From NCBI GenBank assembly GCA_918807975.1, contig OU964929.1, forward strand, positions 13,347,197 through 13,411,196: 64,000 bases of DNA. The letters are read 5' to 3'. The notes under the pieces are model-generated. The model made no database searches, was not told the origin of the DNA, and saw only the letters and a list, made by a program, of their open reading frames with translations. This DNA comes from Aplidium turbinatum. Its lineage: Eukaryota; Chordata; Ascidiacea; Aplousobranchia; Polyclinidae. The position numbers were made by a program, and so were the translations under genes. Shown one piece after another: positions 11,801 to 26,800 of this stretch. Within the stretch, counting starts at the first letter, position 1; every line of letters begins with the position of its first letter.

Positions 11801-14800
11801 AAATGCTGTTAAAATTTCCTGCAATGTGAGAGACTCATTACTACCACACTGTTTTGGTCGTTGGATAACAGTTTGATATAAGTTTCAATACCATTAAACT
11901 AAAAATAATTAATCGTTCTGTCATACAATGCTGTGAAACGTATAGGTTTTTTTCTTCACATATTATTCAATTTGAAAGAAGTTTGTTGTGCAGAGCTTAA
12001 AGCAGCTCGTAAGCTCAGTACTAATTCGTAATTGCAGAAAGTTATATCCGTTTGTAATTGATTCATTTCCAATAATTTATTGATTTTAGATTTTTTAATC
12101 AGTGCTTGTCACTTTCCTGCGCGTGGCGTGAGAACTCAGCCGGGGACAGTCGAAAAGCAAACAAGACAAAATTCAATTACAAGACCGCGATTATTACGAT
12201 TATTATTTAAGGCTGAGCGAAGTTTTTGACAAAGCGACGTCATTTTACGTCAGTTTCCTTTTTCAAATAGCAATAAAAGAAAGATTTACAACGTTATCTT
12301 CGTATCTCCCTTTTGCAGCTGGTTGATACAGAAGACTTGCACTGATGAATCTTTTTCTTAGGTTGTCAATCGCTGTTAAAAGCATCAAAATAATGTGTAC
12401 TGTCCACATGTTCAATGAATTGCTTTGTCAAATGAGTGTCCTGTTTCAAACTAATCAGAACAAAAACTCCGAGTGTAATATTTTTAATTAATTTCCTGCA
12501 TTCATTTAGTGACACCAATTCAATCAATGCCAGCCTACAATTGATAACTCTCTTCCGACGCTGCGAAGCGCTTTTGGCTCCAAAGTGGCATTTACAAGCA
12601 TTACATAGACGCTTTTCTTGAAGTTGAAACACTCAAAAACAGTTATGATGCCGTGTGTAAGCTTCCAGGAGTCTTGAAGCTGATTTTTTGTGTGTGCGTG
12701 CGTGGGGGTCTGACCTTATATCATGAGGAGGATCCCTTATTTTAATATGATATTCCCACCCTCATCTTTTTGACTGCGCCCGTGGCATACGAGAATACTA
12801 CAGATGTGTATTTGCGTAGGCCATGCTGCGCCCCATATGAATCTTACCTCTCATGTTTTCCAATACGCTTTCTACTGAAATACGTAACTAACCTTTTCTG
12901 TGAATTGAACACCTAATTGTAAGTAGAACCGAAAAAGATGACTGAAAAAGCTACTACATGCTTAGCTTCAAACGATGCAAATAAACTCCTGACAGTATTT
13001 ATTTTTGCAATGTTTTGTCTACATGCAACGTTTTTCATTCCATCGCAATTTCCGGTAATCCGCGATGCACGTAAACTTATCACTGTTGATTGGGTTCTGT
13101 ATTTTTGGGTATCCCAATCTCATTCAAAACATAGCCTGCAAAATGTTTTATCTTTTACGGCGTTCAATTGTTTGTTGATTTGTCTTGGTTGTTGTACTTA
13201 TCAAGACATATTTGTATCGTACGTAGTTAGGCGTCAGAAGTCTGAAATTGGTTCTGTTGTGCTAACTACAATAATTTTGACATTAATACGTCAGGCAATG
13301 TATATGTTAAACGGTTTACTTAAAGTGGAATATTTCTTTGAAATAGTGAACCAAGTGGATAATAGTTGAAAGCCTTCGAAAAAAAATACTATCAATTTGA
13401 CGACATAAAGTGGAAATATAATTGCAATAGTCAGCCATTCAGTTAAGTTGAAATCATAGGTAAAGAAGCATAGCCTACTCGCAACCATGAATCGCAACCT
13501 AGAAATGTAATTTTATTTGCAGATAAAAATAATTTAAATTTAAAGTTACGCAAGCATGTTGTAGAAGACGCTGAATGTTGAAGTGTTTAGAGTGCTAAAC
13601 TTTGCTGTTCGACCATTGTCAATGAATTCATAGGTAAAAGCTTTACACGGATTTGAACTATACAGTATATAACAGCAGTTTCTCTAATATTCTTTAAATA
13701 AGGTAAAGGTGGGTAGCCTATGTGATCTACTAGGTGCATAAATTTCGAAGCATTTGAGTAAACCATAACAAAACTTGAACTTAACTATTGACGAAACGTG
13801 CAACAAAGTAGCCGACACATAATTGATTTTTACTTTTATAAACAAATCTACAATCATTGCAAGCCACCTGAGCTGGAGGGAAGTTATCTTTCGTGATACG
13901 TGCCATGTTTACTGAAGCCAAAAATATTGCTCCTCGCAAGAAAGCTTTTATGTTTTCACCGGTTGCATGGAGAAAAAAGTTATTTGTTTTTGCAAAACCT
14001 TTTCCCAATCAGTTTCGTTTCCTAGCAAGTGACAATACGTTAGATAGCGTGTCAGTGCGAGTGTGCTGCAGTCAGCAAATCGGTCTTTGAGAGACAACGT
14101 TGTGGACTTGTGTAATTTGCATTTCAGCAAACTTCAAATTTCCATACAGAGACGACTGTACAACATTTGTATTCCATGGATACGTTTTTTCAACGAGGTG
14201 TTACAAAATAGAAGATTTTTCGCACACTTTGCACACTTGTTTTCTTGCTGTGTTATACCACCAGTATGGAGACTGATGGTGCTCATTTATTTTCTTGCTA
14301 CTGTGTTTTAATGCTTTTCTAACAAAAAACAAGCAAAGCTGAAACACCAGCAGCAGAAACATTCCACTTTTCGAACAAAAAATTAAATGTTGCTCACTGG
14401 AAAAATATTTTTCCGAAGCGGATGCTTTGAGTTTTGCTTATTTTAAAGAGTCTCATACATAGATTTAAATACTACAGCACTGCAACGGGACGCTTGTTGC
14501 AATTTATGATTCTTTTTAAAATGCTGATATCGTTGTACAAAACGACCGCGTACCGGGTGATCGATTCAAGGAATAGCTCTGTAAACATCTCATAAACATC
14601 ATTTTGACAATAAAGTTTTGTTTTGACACAACATTGTGGAGAAGAAAAAACATTTTGACTCATGCAATCTTTAAATTATTGTGTGGGTCATTGGTTCATC
14701 ACCCCTGCATAAAAAGTTGACTTAAATTAGGTTTTATTTTACAGTTATTGCTGATTTTTGTATAGGTTAGTAATGGTTAAATGATTTGAAGTACCCACGC

Positions 14801-17800
14801 TGGTGTCCAATCATATAATCGATAAGCTAGTAACATAAATTATTGATTGATTGATTGGCATTCAATAGGCACTGGGGCTTAGCATATAGCTTTATACATG
14901 AAGAATATAGCTGCTGTGCATATATAACTGGTTACTGCTATATTCACACAGTCGGTTACAGAGAAAAATATCATTGTGAAGGTACTTTTGAATTTCTATT
15001 CTTTCGGTTGAAGAAAATTTTGCTGCAGATAGAGTAGTTTATATAACTACATTGTACAGTTTATTTCGATATTCTTATTGCTGAAAACTGAACCATACAC
15101 TAAGCTTGTTGCTGCTGCAATTGCGATAACCAACTTGTGCCCTTGTGTAAAATATTGACGCTTTTATGTTCTTGCATTCCGCTTAATATAAGAAGCAACT
15201 GTAAAAACACTTGTGCAAAAAAGTGGCAGTGTTTTGGCCATATGCTGAAATCATAAAAGATATACCTATGTTTGATCCTAATGTATTATGCTTGCAAGCT
15301 TCTTTATTCACAGCTTTGGTTTTGAAAAAAATGCCTGCTTGCGACATGGTTTTGCAATGACAGGGTTGAAAAAATACTGCAACTAAAATTTACTAAACCT
15401 ATTGTACAGTACTTAGCAGTGCTTTGTTACTATTTCAGAGTGGCAGCAATGATTGGATAAATAACAACAGTCGTCCAAAAGTTGAAAAAAAAGTTAGCGT
15501 GGGAAGATTTTCCGTAACTTCCAGCAACGACTCAAGCTCAGAACGTAAGATTTTGCATAAATTGCCGTTTCAAATTCGTCTTTACTTATTAATTACTTTC
15601 ATTGCCAATCGACTGCAGAAAGTATGTCGGTGGAATGCAGCCATCAAAACCAAGTGCAACTCGTATCTATCATGGTAATAATTCAAATCCCTGTGTCGAT
15701 CACTACTTGCCCAAGTAGGCCTGAAGTGATTGCTTTTTGCAGATACTAATCTTGAAAAGTAAGTACAGTAGCCAACTATTCACCTACTTTTGATTGAATG
15801 TTGCTTTACTTGATAAACTACAGGGAGTAAGCAACACTTAAATTTCTTACATTAAGTGCAACAGAATTGCAAATCAAATGACTTTCCTATGCAACTTAAG
15901 GATATTTTCCTACGTGTTTTTGATTTTGTTGCTGTGAAAAGGCGAATGCAGAAGATCATGGTGTGTTCTTTCATGGTTCTTTTCAATTTCCACAAACTGA
16001 AACGAGTGTGCCGCTAAGTTAAAGAGAAGTCTTTTCATGTGTGGCGTAAATTTATCACAGCTTTCAAATTTACACCCCTGCTTAATCGTTATTCTAGAAA
16101 AGCTTTGAAAACTTCTCCAGCACGCTGATTGAATCAGCATTTCCTTGTATTAATGTATCAAATAGCAAAGTTTGTTGCTGCCGTGAAACCTATTTCCTGG
16201 TAAGCTGCTGATCTAACGACATAAAGTATTTTGAATGAGCTACTTAGCAACATAATCATCTGACTTTATGTTCATCTAACTAACAACCATCATTACGTGA
16301 ATCATGAATGACGACAAAAACTGCGTCTTATTTGCAGCAAGAAAGTATTTCTGATGGTAAAAACATCGTTATGGTGTTTAGTTATTTTTCATTGGTATAA
16401 TTAAAACGGGGGATAAGGCCAGATGATTGATCTCTGCTATGAATCACAAGTTCCGGAGGTTGGAATTTTGTGCTGAGACCTTTCGTATGATCGATGTCAT
16501 CGCTGAATTTAAAAACGAGCTTTAGTCAATGTTGTTCAAACTGATTTTTTTCCAATCAATTTTCAATTTACCTAAAGGCTTCTTCAACATTGCAGTTAGT
16601 ACTTTTAAAAAGAGCAACTTTGCATTGACAACAGAATTGTTGCAGAACAAAACAGTCTTTGGCACAAGCACCTAAAGAAAGCAATGAGATCTGTAAACTG
16701 CACATTGGCTTCATGAACTCCTATATCGCTTGCTAACCCAGTTAGAAAACCATTTGTCGAACAAAAACGTATTCTATGGTTTCAGTCGAATGCAGCTTTA
16801 CTTAGCGTACCCAAAAGTTGGAAAAATAGCAATTTTGAACAGAATTTTTAAAAAATTACATATCCTGCTGATTGAGAAACTCATGCTCTGGCTGGTTTGA
16901 TCTTTTATTGCAGCGCCCCGCACAGCCTTCTCGTGGCATTAAGTTATCTGGTTGCCAAAGCATGCCATGTTTACCATTACACATTACTGTAAAAAAGCGA
17001 TTGAATTGTTTGTGTTTGCAGTAATCCAACACTTTTCAACGTTCTTTCACACAGCATGAAAAGTTCACTTTTTAACTCAACTATTTCATTCTTCAGCACA
17101 AACTGTGTAAAAACCATTGAAATGTCATTTATTTGGCAGCCGTGAAAATCTTTACGTTATTTTAGAGTTGACTAAATGTAAGCAGCAATCACACGATGAC
17201 ACAAAACTGTGTTCACAAACACGTAGGTTACCATATTCAACGTTGAGCCAAATTGTGTTGTGTGTGATAATTGTTGTGCAAAACAATCATAACTCATGTC
17301 ACACTTACGATTTCATATTTTCCCAACTTCAAACTGACTTAAACGTACAAAACCTAATGAAATAAAAACCAGGATAACGACCACTTGAATTTCACTCTCG
17401 TTCCGCTTCTGGTCAATGACGGGTCACATCTCTTCGACATTCTGGAGCAAACGTCGTAAAAAGGCTATGAGGACCAACATGAGCATTGTTCATTTTCAGC
17501 CAACGTCTGAAACACAGTCAGTTCTTCATCAGTTGAATTAAAATGGCTTTTTTACGATGCATATTACTTTCCAACTTCAATGATTTGCCAATGTAGCAAC
17601 TGTAGTGTACTTTTTTCAACTTATGCATTGCATAAAAACAAAGTGATGCGATGGCCTGTTTCTCAATAGCGATGATGCCGACTTGAAATCTGTATTGATC
17701 ATTTGAAATGTGGACAACTTGTAGGCTATCCATAAACATAGCTTGATCGACATACGCCTACTTTAAGCTTGGTTTGTTAGGTTTATTCTTTTTAAAACAT

Positions 17801-20800
17801 ATTTTCCTAAGAGGTTTTCAACTTTGTGAAGAAAGGGGCGTTCTTCCCGGCTATCAGCACAAGGCTGAGCACTCACTAGTACAGCGAGCAGTTGCGATTC
17901 GCTAACCATAACGGTGTAGCTTCCACGCTAGCCATTCAGACCATCCAATCAACAATATGTTTCTCGGCAGCCGATTTGTAGCAAGAATTGACAGCGATAG
18001 ACACCGATCCACAAAGATAAGAGTTAAACTGACTGGTAAAGCGGTGGTCGAATACCTTTGTGGCAGTGGTGCGATACTGACGAGCCCAGCCTCATGGGCG
18101 AAACACGGTGTCTATCGCTGTCAATTCTTGCTACAAATCGGCTGCCGAGAAACAGGTTTTCAACTCTTAACTCATTTCCACATCACATTTTTAGTATTTT
18201 CTAATAAAAATTGTTCACATCACGCTAGTGCCATCAACAATCAACACAAAACTCCTTCTTGTAGTCGATTACGAAAAGGTGATGGATTGTTCTTTGAACA
18301 TTTTGTGCTGAAAGACTCTCCCAAAAGATTATTGCTTTGTGAAGGAGATATCTAACGTGATGACTGTTTGACATGACTACCGCGTATAAAACAATCAATC
18401 AAACTCCCTTCCGGGAAAACAGTAAAAAACAATGCATTGCGATTGCGTAAATCTACAATATCATTGCGTAGGTGAGATACAGAAGCCTGCATGGATGGAT
18501 CTGTCAAAAAGCTGAAAGCGAAATTACAAACTAACGTTGCTGAAATTGTTCAAATGAAACTGAATAAGTATGTTGATGATGATGACCTGCAAAGCAGCTA
18601 CCAAAACTTTCCATTTCTCTGTTATTGAAAAGTGACCTTTGTTAAAATGCTGCCTGTAGCCTGTGTTTTGGACGGATGAAACTTCTTTGTCTTTGATTTC
18701 ATAACAAATTTATTTTAATTGGTTTGTTCATGTAAATGAGTTGCGTCGTTCAATAATGCAAATGTTGCTGCCACTTAAAAAGTTTGAGTATAATTGATTG
18801 CTGACGTCATTTTCAATTGTTGGGCTTGTAAATATTTTAGCATAATTCCATTCAAGGGATTCTGTTTTATTTTCAACCTTTTCTAATTTTTTTTTGAATG
18901 AGCAAACATTCATATGAGCAAACTTTCATATGAGCATACATTCATATGAGCATACATTCATATAAGCATACATTCATATGAACCAGCATGAGCAAATTCA
19001 CATTTATGAGCAAACATTTCCTAAATTTTTATCATTCTGCATTTCACTTTTTCAATAATTATTCGCGCATTGCCTTGTTTTAGTATGTTATTAGTATAAC
19101 ATTAACTTTGATAAAAATGTGTTAGCGACGTCTACAGTTTATTTTTGATAGCATACATATCAATACTTATCGGGCATGTCTACCGCAAACGCGGAATTGA
19201 ACACTCGGCAATGATGGGGCGATTTCCTGGTCAGAGGCACCGGGGACGTCCTCGTTTGGAAATCTTCAAAAATCTTTCAACATGGACAAACCAAAATTTT
19301 GAAAACCTAATTAGAAGTATGGACAATCGATCGTTGTGGAGACTCACGGTAGCCGACGCCTTATTCAGGCATGGCCGATAATGATGATGACATATCAAAC
19401 CATTTACTGTACCTTAGACTTAGACCAAAGCAGCCTTTTAATAATTCTGCTGTTCGTTGAGCATACAATTTACAAACAACACTGTCTGTGCAAGTGTGCA
19501 TCCAATCACTATTAACACGCAAAAGTAAGTCCATACAGTGATTGTAATTATACAAATATGTCGTTTTTCTATCTTGAGTTTGTATCATCTATAAATAAAA
19601 AATCGCGGCTTATTTTAAAGCCGCGATGTAGCTTCTATACAAACCGTGATGCTTCCAATCATAAATTGTGTTAATTTCGCAGTAGTAGTGTAAATTCTAT
19701 TTTATTAAGTATTCCCAACGTGTGGTAAACTTATCGGTGAAATAAAAACGATTTCGAGTTCTGTTGCACAAATCAACGCAGACTTTCTCATATCCACCAA
19801 TTTTGTGAACTGTAGATATGCGCTGGCTACAATGGCGCCACTAGCTGTAGCGTATCTTTTGATGCCGTTGAAACAACCTATTGCAAAGCTGTATCTTTTC
19901 ATCATAGTTTAATCTTCGCTTTGGGCTTTATTCTCTTTAGTTGGCTACTTGGTTTATTATATTGTTTTACCCTGCGCTACAAACTAACCACCGTAACAAG
20001 CAGTTCAAATAGAATGTTTGTTGTTGGAAAGCAGGTGTGTTTGTTGATACCAAAATGCTTGGTTTTTACGGCGTTCTTTAGCATTTTTACGATATTCAAT
20101 TACTCCAGGTTACAAACGCGATTCTTATCCGATGTCTTCCAGCTATATAACTGTCCACATAACAATCGGAGCGTTTTGAAATTGCAGTGCAGACAGCGAC
20201 ATGGTAAAAAATGACGTAATGCAAATGATTAAGAAATGCCTAAGTAATGACCCAATAACAGTAATTTTGGTGGTACTTGGTCTTTTGGCTTTATCTTTTT
20301 CTATTGGTTAGTATCATCTTGCACTCGAATAATCATCCAAACTGCTGTGACGTATCTGGGCTTTTCGACTTATGATACTAATGATTAAACCATTTTAATG
20401 ATTCATCCTTCAGTTTAAAGAGAGTTGATACGCTTGCAGAAATGGATGAGAAACGTATGTTTTCATCTACTGGGGTTAAATTAGTTTCCCAGTAGTGTAT
20501 TGTTGTGGGCATGGCTTTAATCTTGCTTTGGCATAAGGACTGCGTTGCTTCTTGGATGTCACACCCCCAAGCCACTGAAAGAAACGGTGTCACGGTTACC
20601 TAGATTGCAATCTTACTTATCCTGGGAATACGTCATTTAGAATCATATGACATTGCCAGGTAATTTGTAAAAAAATCCGTATTGTCAGCCAGTTATTACA
20701 GCCACCACAACCAGCAGCCTCACAAAGGTCATAACTCACAACACATTTATCCTTTGGCAATGCTGAAAATTGTTTGTGTGTTCTTAGGTTAATCGCATCG

Positions 20801-23800
20801 ACAGCACGTAATGCTTGGTATGAAAGTGTATTATTACTCTTTGCACTATCACTTTTTTCTTCTGATTCTACTACAACCCTTCGTCGTGGCCACGAGGAAT
20901 CCAGTTGGTCTGAAAACGTGTCAGATAACCGAATAAACGTGGTTCCGCTGATATCTCGATTTCATGATTTCAGACCGTTTCAGACAAATGTAATATCCCA
21001 TTGTGTTAGATTTATCTGCGGTTGAGATAGAAAGACGTTTTCAGACGTTGTAACGATATATTATACACGAATCAATTGTAGGAGGCAATGTGCAACAAAT
21101 AACAGTATTTCTACTATTATTATCTATCTTCATTTTAATTCATTTTTTGTTCGCAGAAATCCAAGACGCGAAATCTCCGAACTTGTTTTCAAAAAAGAGG
21201 CGTTTACGTAAGATTTCTATGGACAAACTATCATCAATAGGTGGCGCAGTACAAGCAGCAGTGACTCCTCGAAGAACGAAAACTTTAACAATTTGTAAGT
21301 GGCTTTCAACCCAAAAGTTCTGATTTTACCTGAGGCAGCTTTTTTGAGATAAAGTTTTAGTAGAGAGTTCGCTTTGTTAAACCATAGACAGACAAAACAA
21401 AGTAACTTTAACTGGTTTAACATAATGTATTACAGTTACACAAAAAAAAATAACGTAATTAAAATAAACTCTACCGTTTTCGACACGTACGTGTGTCCTC
21501 GTCAGAAATTAAATCTGTAATGTACATAAAATAAAAAATCGTAAGATAAATTTGACTTTTACCAAAGACAGGCAAGACACAACAATACAACAGGGTTGAG
21601 CATTATAACAATATATTTTACATATTTACAACTAGTTTAACAGTCAAACGTTTTCAGCTTAACTTAAGCCCTCATCAGGAATCTGAAAATATTTATAAAA
21701 ATGCAATAAATTTCAACTTCTTGAAGGTAAACTCAACAAGTGATTTAAGAATGATTACGAGTAAATAACATGGCGGGAAGCAGATCACATGAGGTGTAAA
21801 ATATACATTTTTGAGACGTTGCAGTTTTTGGTCGAACAGCGTCAGTTAACATTTATTGATGTGTTTTTGGACGATATCATGGTTGTGTTTTCAATAAAAC
21901 CTTTTTCAATAATTGTGACCAATATTCAGAGCTTAATGGGTTGTGAACAAAGCTTGCTGTTGCATCACTTGTACTGTAGCCATAATCAATTTTTCTTCAT
22001 TCTTCTCGGCTACAAGTGAGTTTAGCGACATGTGAAAATGGTAAATAATCACATTTTCATGTTGCAGCTGAACCCACCACAGAGCCTAAAGTTGAACGAA
22101 GAGTTTCGAGCTTTTTGTCAAACATTCCGCCTTTCGCACGAAAGCTTACATCGGAGGCTGGATCAAGTTCAGCGTTAGATGGGGATGATACTTCAGGCGG
22201 AATTTCCGTAAAACATTCCAAACCTGCCGTATTTCCCTTGCCGGCGAGCCGCTTTACGGCGTGTGCTCACAAAGGTTTTCTTGATTACAGAAACAAAAAG
22301 AAGCAGTGGGAAAGGTGAGACACTTTCATCATAAATGCAAAGTTTGTGTGGTCATAGCAAAATTCTGTTTTATTTGCATTTGCAAATCAATAAAATTTAA
22401 CTTTTTGTGAGATGAATATATGCCAAGGAAGGCCTGGGTGCGGCTCAACCGCCTGCGTACTGGCGTCGGTTTAGGTGTTTTTGTAGATACCTATAGACAA
22501 TTTTTTTTTGCACGCTAATCAAGTTTGAGACTATCCTGGTTGATGCCTGGCCTGCAAAAGTTGCCACCTTCACATCATTTTAACGTCGTCAAACATTGCC
22601 AAATTGTCATCAGGCGTCGACACCGTCATCAAAAGTTGAAATCATATAAAAAGGAATTTTTGTTGTGAAAGATTCATGGGGTGAAATCGTGTTGAAATGC
22701 AATGGTTAATGATTCTGTTTCTCAGCAGCGATTGTAGCAAAAATTAAGAACGATGAACACGTGTTTCGCCCATCAGTATCGTACCACAAACTCATGCCAC
22801 AGACTATTGACCACAGCTTTTTGTTATTTACAAAGCGAAGCCAAATACAGCATTAGATTCACACGAACAGACCGAAATATTATTAACACGACGTTGTATT
22901 AAATACAATAATCGCTTATTTTGTCTGAATTGTCTCAACGAAACAGACTGAATTTTCATTTCTTGTGTCAGGCATTCACGACTTATAATTATTCCTCAAT
23001 AGTCACGCATAGGTGAAAGAATTTTATAAACAATTTAAGTTATTTCTGTATGATCCACTCGTACAAATATTAAATGATTACTTTGAATCATTTTATTAAT
23101 AAAACACCATCTTGTTTCATTGGGAAAGTTTTTTTTTTATTGTTTTACTTGTTTTTATTGCAGTGTTGCACCAAGAGTCCATCTTCTTATATATTCTCTC
23201 AGTATTAATTGAAATGATTAAACAATATTAGCCGAATGGTAAAAGAGATGTTCAGAGTAAAGATGCTACGTAGGACAATACACAACTTTCGAACAAAAAG
23301 ACTAAAACGACCGAGTATTGCTTTTTGCAGCATCTGATTTAACTTTGTAGTTCGTCAGATACATATCACAGCTACAGTGTGAGAAGCACTGAAAAAAATC
23401 GTTGCATTTCTTACTGTTTTGGTTTAGTTGCGCATCCGGGAGATTTGTGGCGTCAAACGTTATTTCTCAGAAACTTTTGTCAAAGTGCTCGTAATATTTC
23501 CTCTTGTGTTTTGTAACGCAACACTTTATGCGTTGCTTGGTCCATCAGATCTCATAATCGTTAGTTTGAAAGCTGCTTTTGTAAAGTGCTTAACCACCTC
23601 GAATGACCTCAGGACCCAAGCTAGTTGAGGCCAAGCCTTCTTCAAAACAAATCGTTCCATTTCAGTTGTCAATCGTTTGTTTGTTTTGTGGATCGTTTGC
23701 TAGGAGGCATCAAAGTTTTTTTCCTTGTCTTTCCTACCTTTCCTTAACAAAGATCCCCCTTCGTTTTATTGTCAGTTATGAGTTATCTTTATGGAATCTT

Positions 23801-26800
23801 GTTTACAACAAATTGTTTAAAAATGTTTTCATACGCTACTAAAAGCTCCATGCAAAAGGGGGCAGGGGAAGAGGCATAATTTGGTTTGGTTTCCAAATTA
23901 GCAATTCAGAAAAGAATAAAAGGGAAAAATTGCATAAAAAATAGCTTGATTTTTGGCGGTTTGGGCGTGTGTCCTTATCAAAAAATTTCAATTGTTTCAT
24001 GGTTTGTCAAAAGTATTGCATTTTTTCAGTTTTTGTGCTAGGATCATGACCAAAATACGTACGCTATTGCACATTGCATTTTATCATTCCAAAAAACGAT
24101 TTCAACTTCACATGCTTTGTTTGGTTAAATGGCGACCCTCTCTGTTGTGATGAAAATTCAATAACGAATATAGTAAGGTAATCTAATTTGTTTTTCAAGC
24201 TTAATCCATAAGACTTGCATATTTTATTCTTCCAGATACTGGTGCATACTGCAGGATGCATGTCTATATTGTTATCACTCTCCTCAATCTGAGATGACTT
24301 GTGATGCCGTCTTATTACGTGGTTATGACGTAGTGGCTGACGTCAAGAACTTGAGCCGTTCTCGATTTGTTTTTCGTCTCCAACAGCAGGCAAGTGTTTC
24401 CATACCTTGTTTCAATATAAGTAAAGTATTAGCTTCATAGAGAAAATATGGGTAGTTTTGACTGCAATCTTGTCCTGCACTGGTGCAGGTTGTGAAAGGA
24501 ATTCCTCTCATCCAAAATCGTTCACAAGTTACAAGATACCCCAAGATATACCTGACAATATTGTAAGAAACGACATTGAAAAAAAGCGTCTTAGTTTTGT
24601 CACTCAGCTATAAACTCATTGTTCTTCTGAAAGTAAATCTTTGTGAATTAGGTGAGCCATATACGAGGGGCTAAAGTTAATTCGTAAAACATTGACTCAT
24701 TTCAAACACCTTTTTTTGATTTACAGGAAGTGCCGACCTATTATTTCAGCTCTGATAATCACAGAGACTTCTTACTGTGGGTAGGAACACTAGAGAAAGA
24801 AACTCAGTCTGTGAACGCTTCTTCAACGATGTAAATATTTTTTCAATTTTGTTTACTGAGTAGTAGGTTATCGGATTAAATGGAATCTTCTGATTCAGCC
24901 CCGTAAATTTAGTTGATCCTATTTTGAACGACAAATACTTAAACGTCAATATTGCATGAATTTACGTAATTTATTGCGACTGATAGTATTTCGCTATTCA
25001 TAAGAAAGGTTAAGAAGTTGAAGGAAGCCAGTTGGAAAAACAAACTCAACTGACAGCTGTGCGGTATAATCTCTTATGATATTTTGCTGATCAACTCTCT
25101 TTTATGAATTTAATATGATCTTCTTACGAGCATTAAGCTCTCTTCATCATTTGTTATTGGGAACCAAATAAAAACAAATAAATATGAAATATAAATTACG
25201 GTTTGATCCTAAGTCAGCCGATATTTTAAACTCATCATCAGGTTTTATAACTTTGCATTCTTGAAAATTCAACATAATCACAATGTATCAATGCTAACAG
25301 AAAACCTAGATCCCTCTCCGAAGAATCTTGCTCGTCAGGCCAACAGCTACAGATTCCGGTTGCGAAGCAGCACAGAGCTAGCATGCCAGACATTCGATTA
25401 AATTCAACTTCCAAACAGAGATCAATCAAGGTTGATGCTAATTCTCAATAATATATTTTGCTGTTATTAACCAATATGACTTGATACTGTAGGAGTGTAG
25501 GTAACCTTCGTTCGTAGGTAGGCTAACAGGCAACAGAAGAGTGGCCTAAACAACTTTCGTTTTTGCAAGTAAAATCTAGATTGTCTACTTGTTTTTTTTG
25601 CTTATATTTTTCATCAAAATGTAAAAGTGAAACGTTTTCGGCTGCCTTTCACCCATCCTGGCACAAACGTTAAGTTAGAGGACTGGGTAGTTCATATTTC
25701 TCGGTTGCAAGTTTGGTGAAGCTCTTCATGCGAAAACTTGTTTTTTTCTCTTATTGTGCATTGTTCGTTAGCGCCATCTTGAGTTCGCAATTAATCTTCG
25801 CGTTGGGCGACGTAAGCCAATTGGAGCAGTTTTTCTTTATTTAAAAATATTATCGTCATAAGTAGTCATAAAAATTGCAGTTAACATAAATACAAAGTTT
25901 TAAATCGACAATCTCTGTGAAGAAACTGGGTGTGAGATTTAGTTTCACGACAGCTTTGTAGCAATAATATTTACTTGACTTAAAAAGTACAAAATTTATG
26001 AAACAAAAAGCCGTTTTCATGTTTTTTGTATTTGTTTTCGTGGTTACTAATGTCATCATATTCTTTTCAGAGAACGGTAAGCCAAGAAAAGCTCGACCAA
26101 GAACTGGTAAAAATGCAAAAACACAAACTCTTAAAAGAAATAGCTGTCAACCAGCAACAGATTATTGAAGAACAGAAGCTTTTAGACAGAATCGAGAACT
26201 CGTCAGGAGAAGACCAAAGCGTCAGAAGAATATCAAGGGAACAGATACTTGATCATTATGAGAAGGATAAAATTCAAGAGGAGCTGAGAACCACGAAATT
26301 TTTAACTTTGTTAAACTGGTAAGATTCAGTTTTTTTTGTCTTATCCAAGCTTACGCCCGGTGGTTGAAGTTTAAATTAAGTGGGCGGGAAGAAAAGGAAG
26401 CCAATCTTCGTGTCCACCTTCAGGCATGCATTTATGTGTACTACCAAAAACACGTTTTTGAGCGGTGTCGAACCGGCGCCCTTTCGGTTGCGGTACCAGT
26501 GCTCTCATCACTCGGCTGTGCATCCGGCAGATTCAGATTTATATATTTTTAACACAATGCGAAGATAAAAAAGTTACTTTAAACTAAGAAGTTCAAAATA
26601 ATCATACAACTTTGGTAAAAAAATGATAGAACAACGCCACGGCGTTAACAAAAAAATCAGCTACCACTTTTTGAAGTAAAAAGGTTGATAAATTTGGTCC
26701 GCAATAAACCGTATAAAAAGAATTACGTGAAGTTACTTTCTGGAGCAATCTAGTTTCATTGATTAAACTTGAAAAATGGATTAGCATTCATTAATACTTC

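Larger units (their letters stand above)
15545..21156. other. intron (5.6 kb) filled with repeats
   Basis: It contains a foldback element (17826-18160), a short minisatellite (18898-19016) and a LINE 3' fragment (19158-19395). Frames at 19921-20214 and 20774-21025 are short and unrecognised. The 45-codon frame 18494-18631 (lysine-rich, then DDDD) looks protein-like, but it has no splice support. Confidence 0.5.

Noticed and set aside
12938-13369. 143-codon hydrophobic open frame on the + strand, like a small multi-pass membrane protein
   Set aside because: A frame of this length is expected about once by chance in 64 kb at this base composition. The hydrophobicity follows from T-rich codons, there is no family match, and it lies in an intron.
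17957-18355. 132-codon open frame on the + strand
   Set aside because: It runs through the inverted arms of the foldback repeat, so the openness is a by-product of the repeat.
18494-18631. 45-codon frame, lysine-rich then DDDD, looking protein-like
   Set aside because: It is short, has no convincing acceptor or donor, and does not fit the phase of the surrounding gene.
20234-20308. Short frame resembling a signal anchor, followed by GTTAGT
   Set aside because: Including it would break the fitting phase between the exons at 15439 and 21157. It has no other support.
23428-23628. Hydrophobic + strand frame that at first suggested a connexin-like membrane segment
   Set aside because: It has none of the connexin signatures and lies in an intron of the PH-domain gene.
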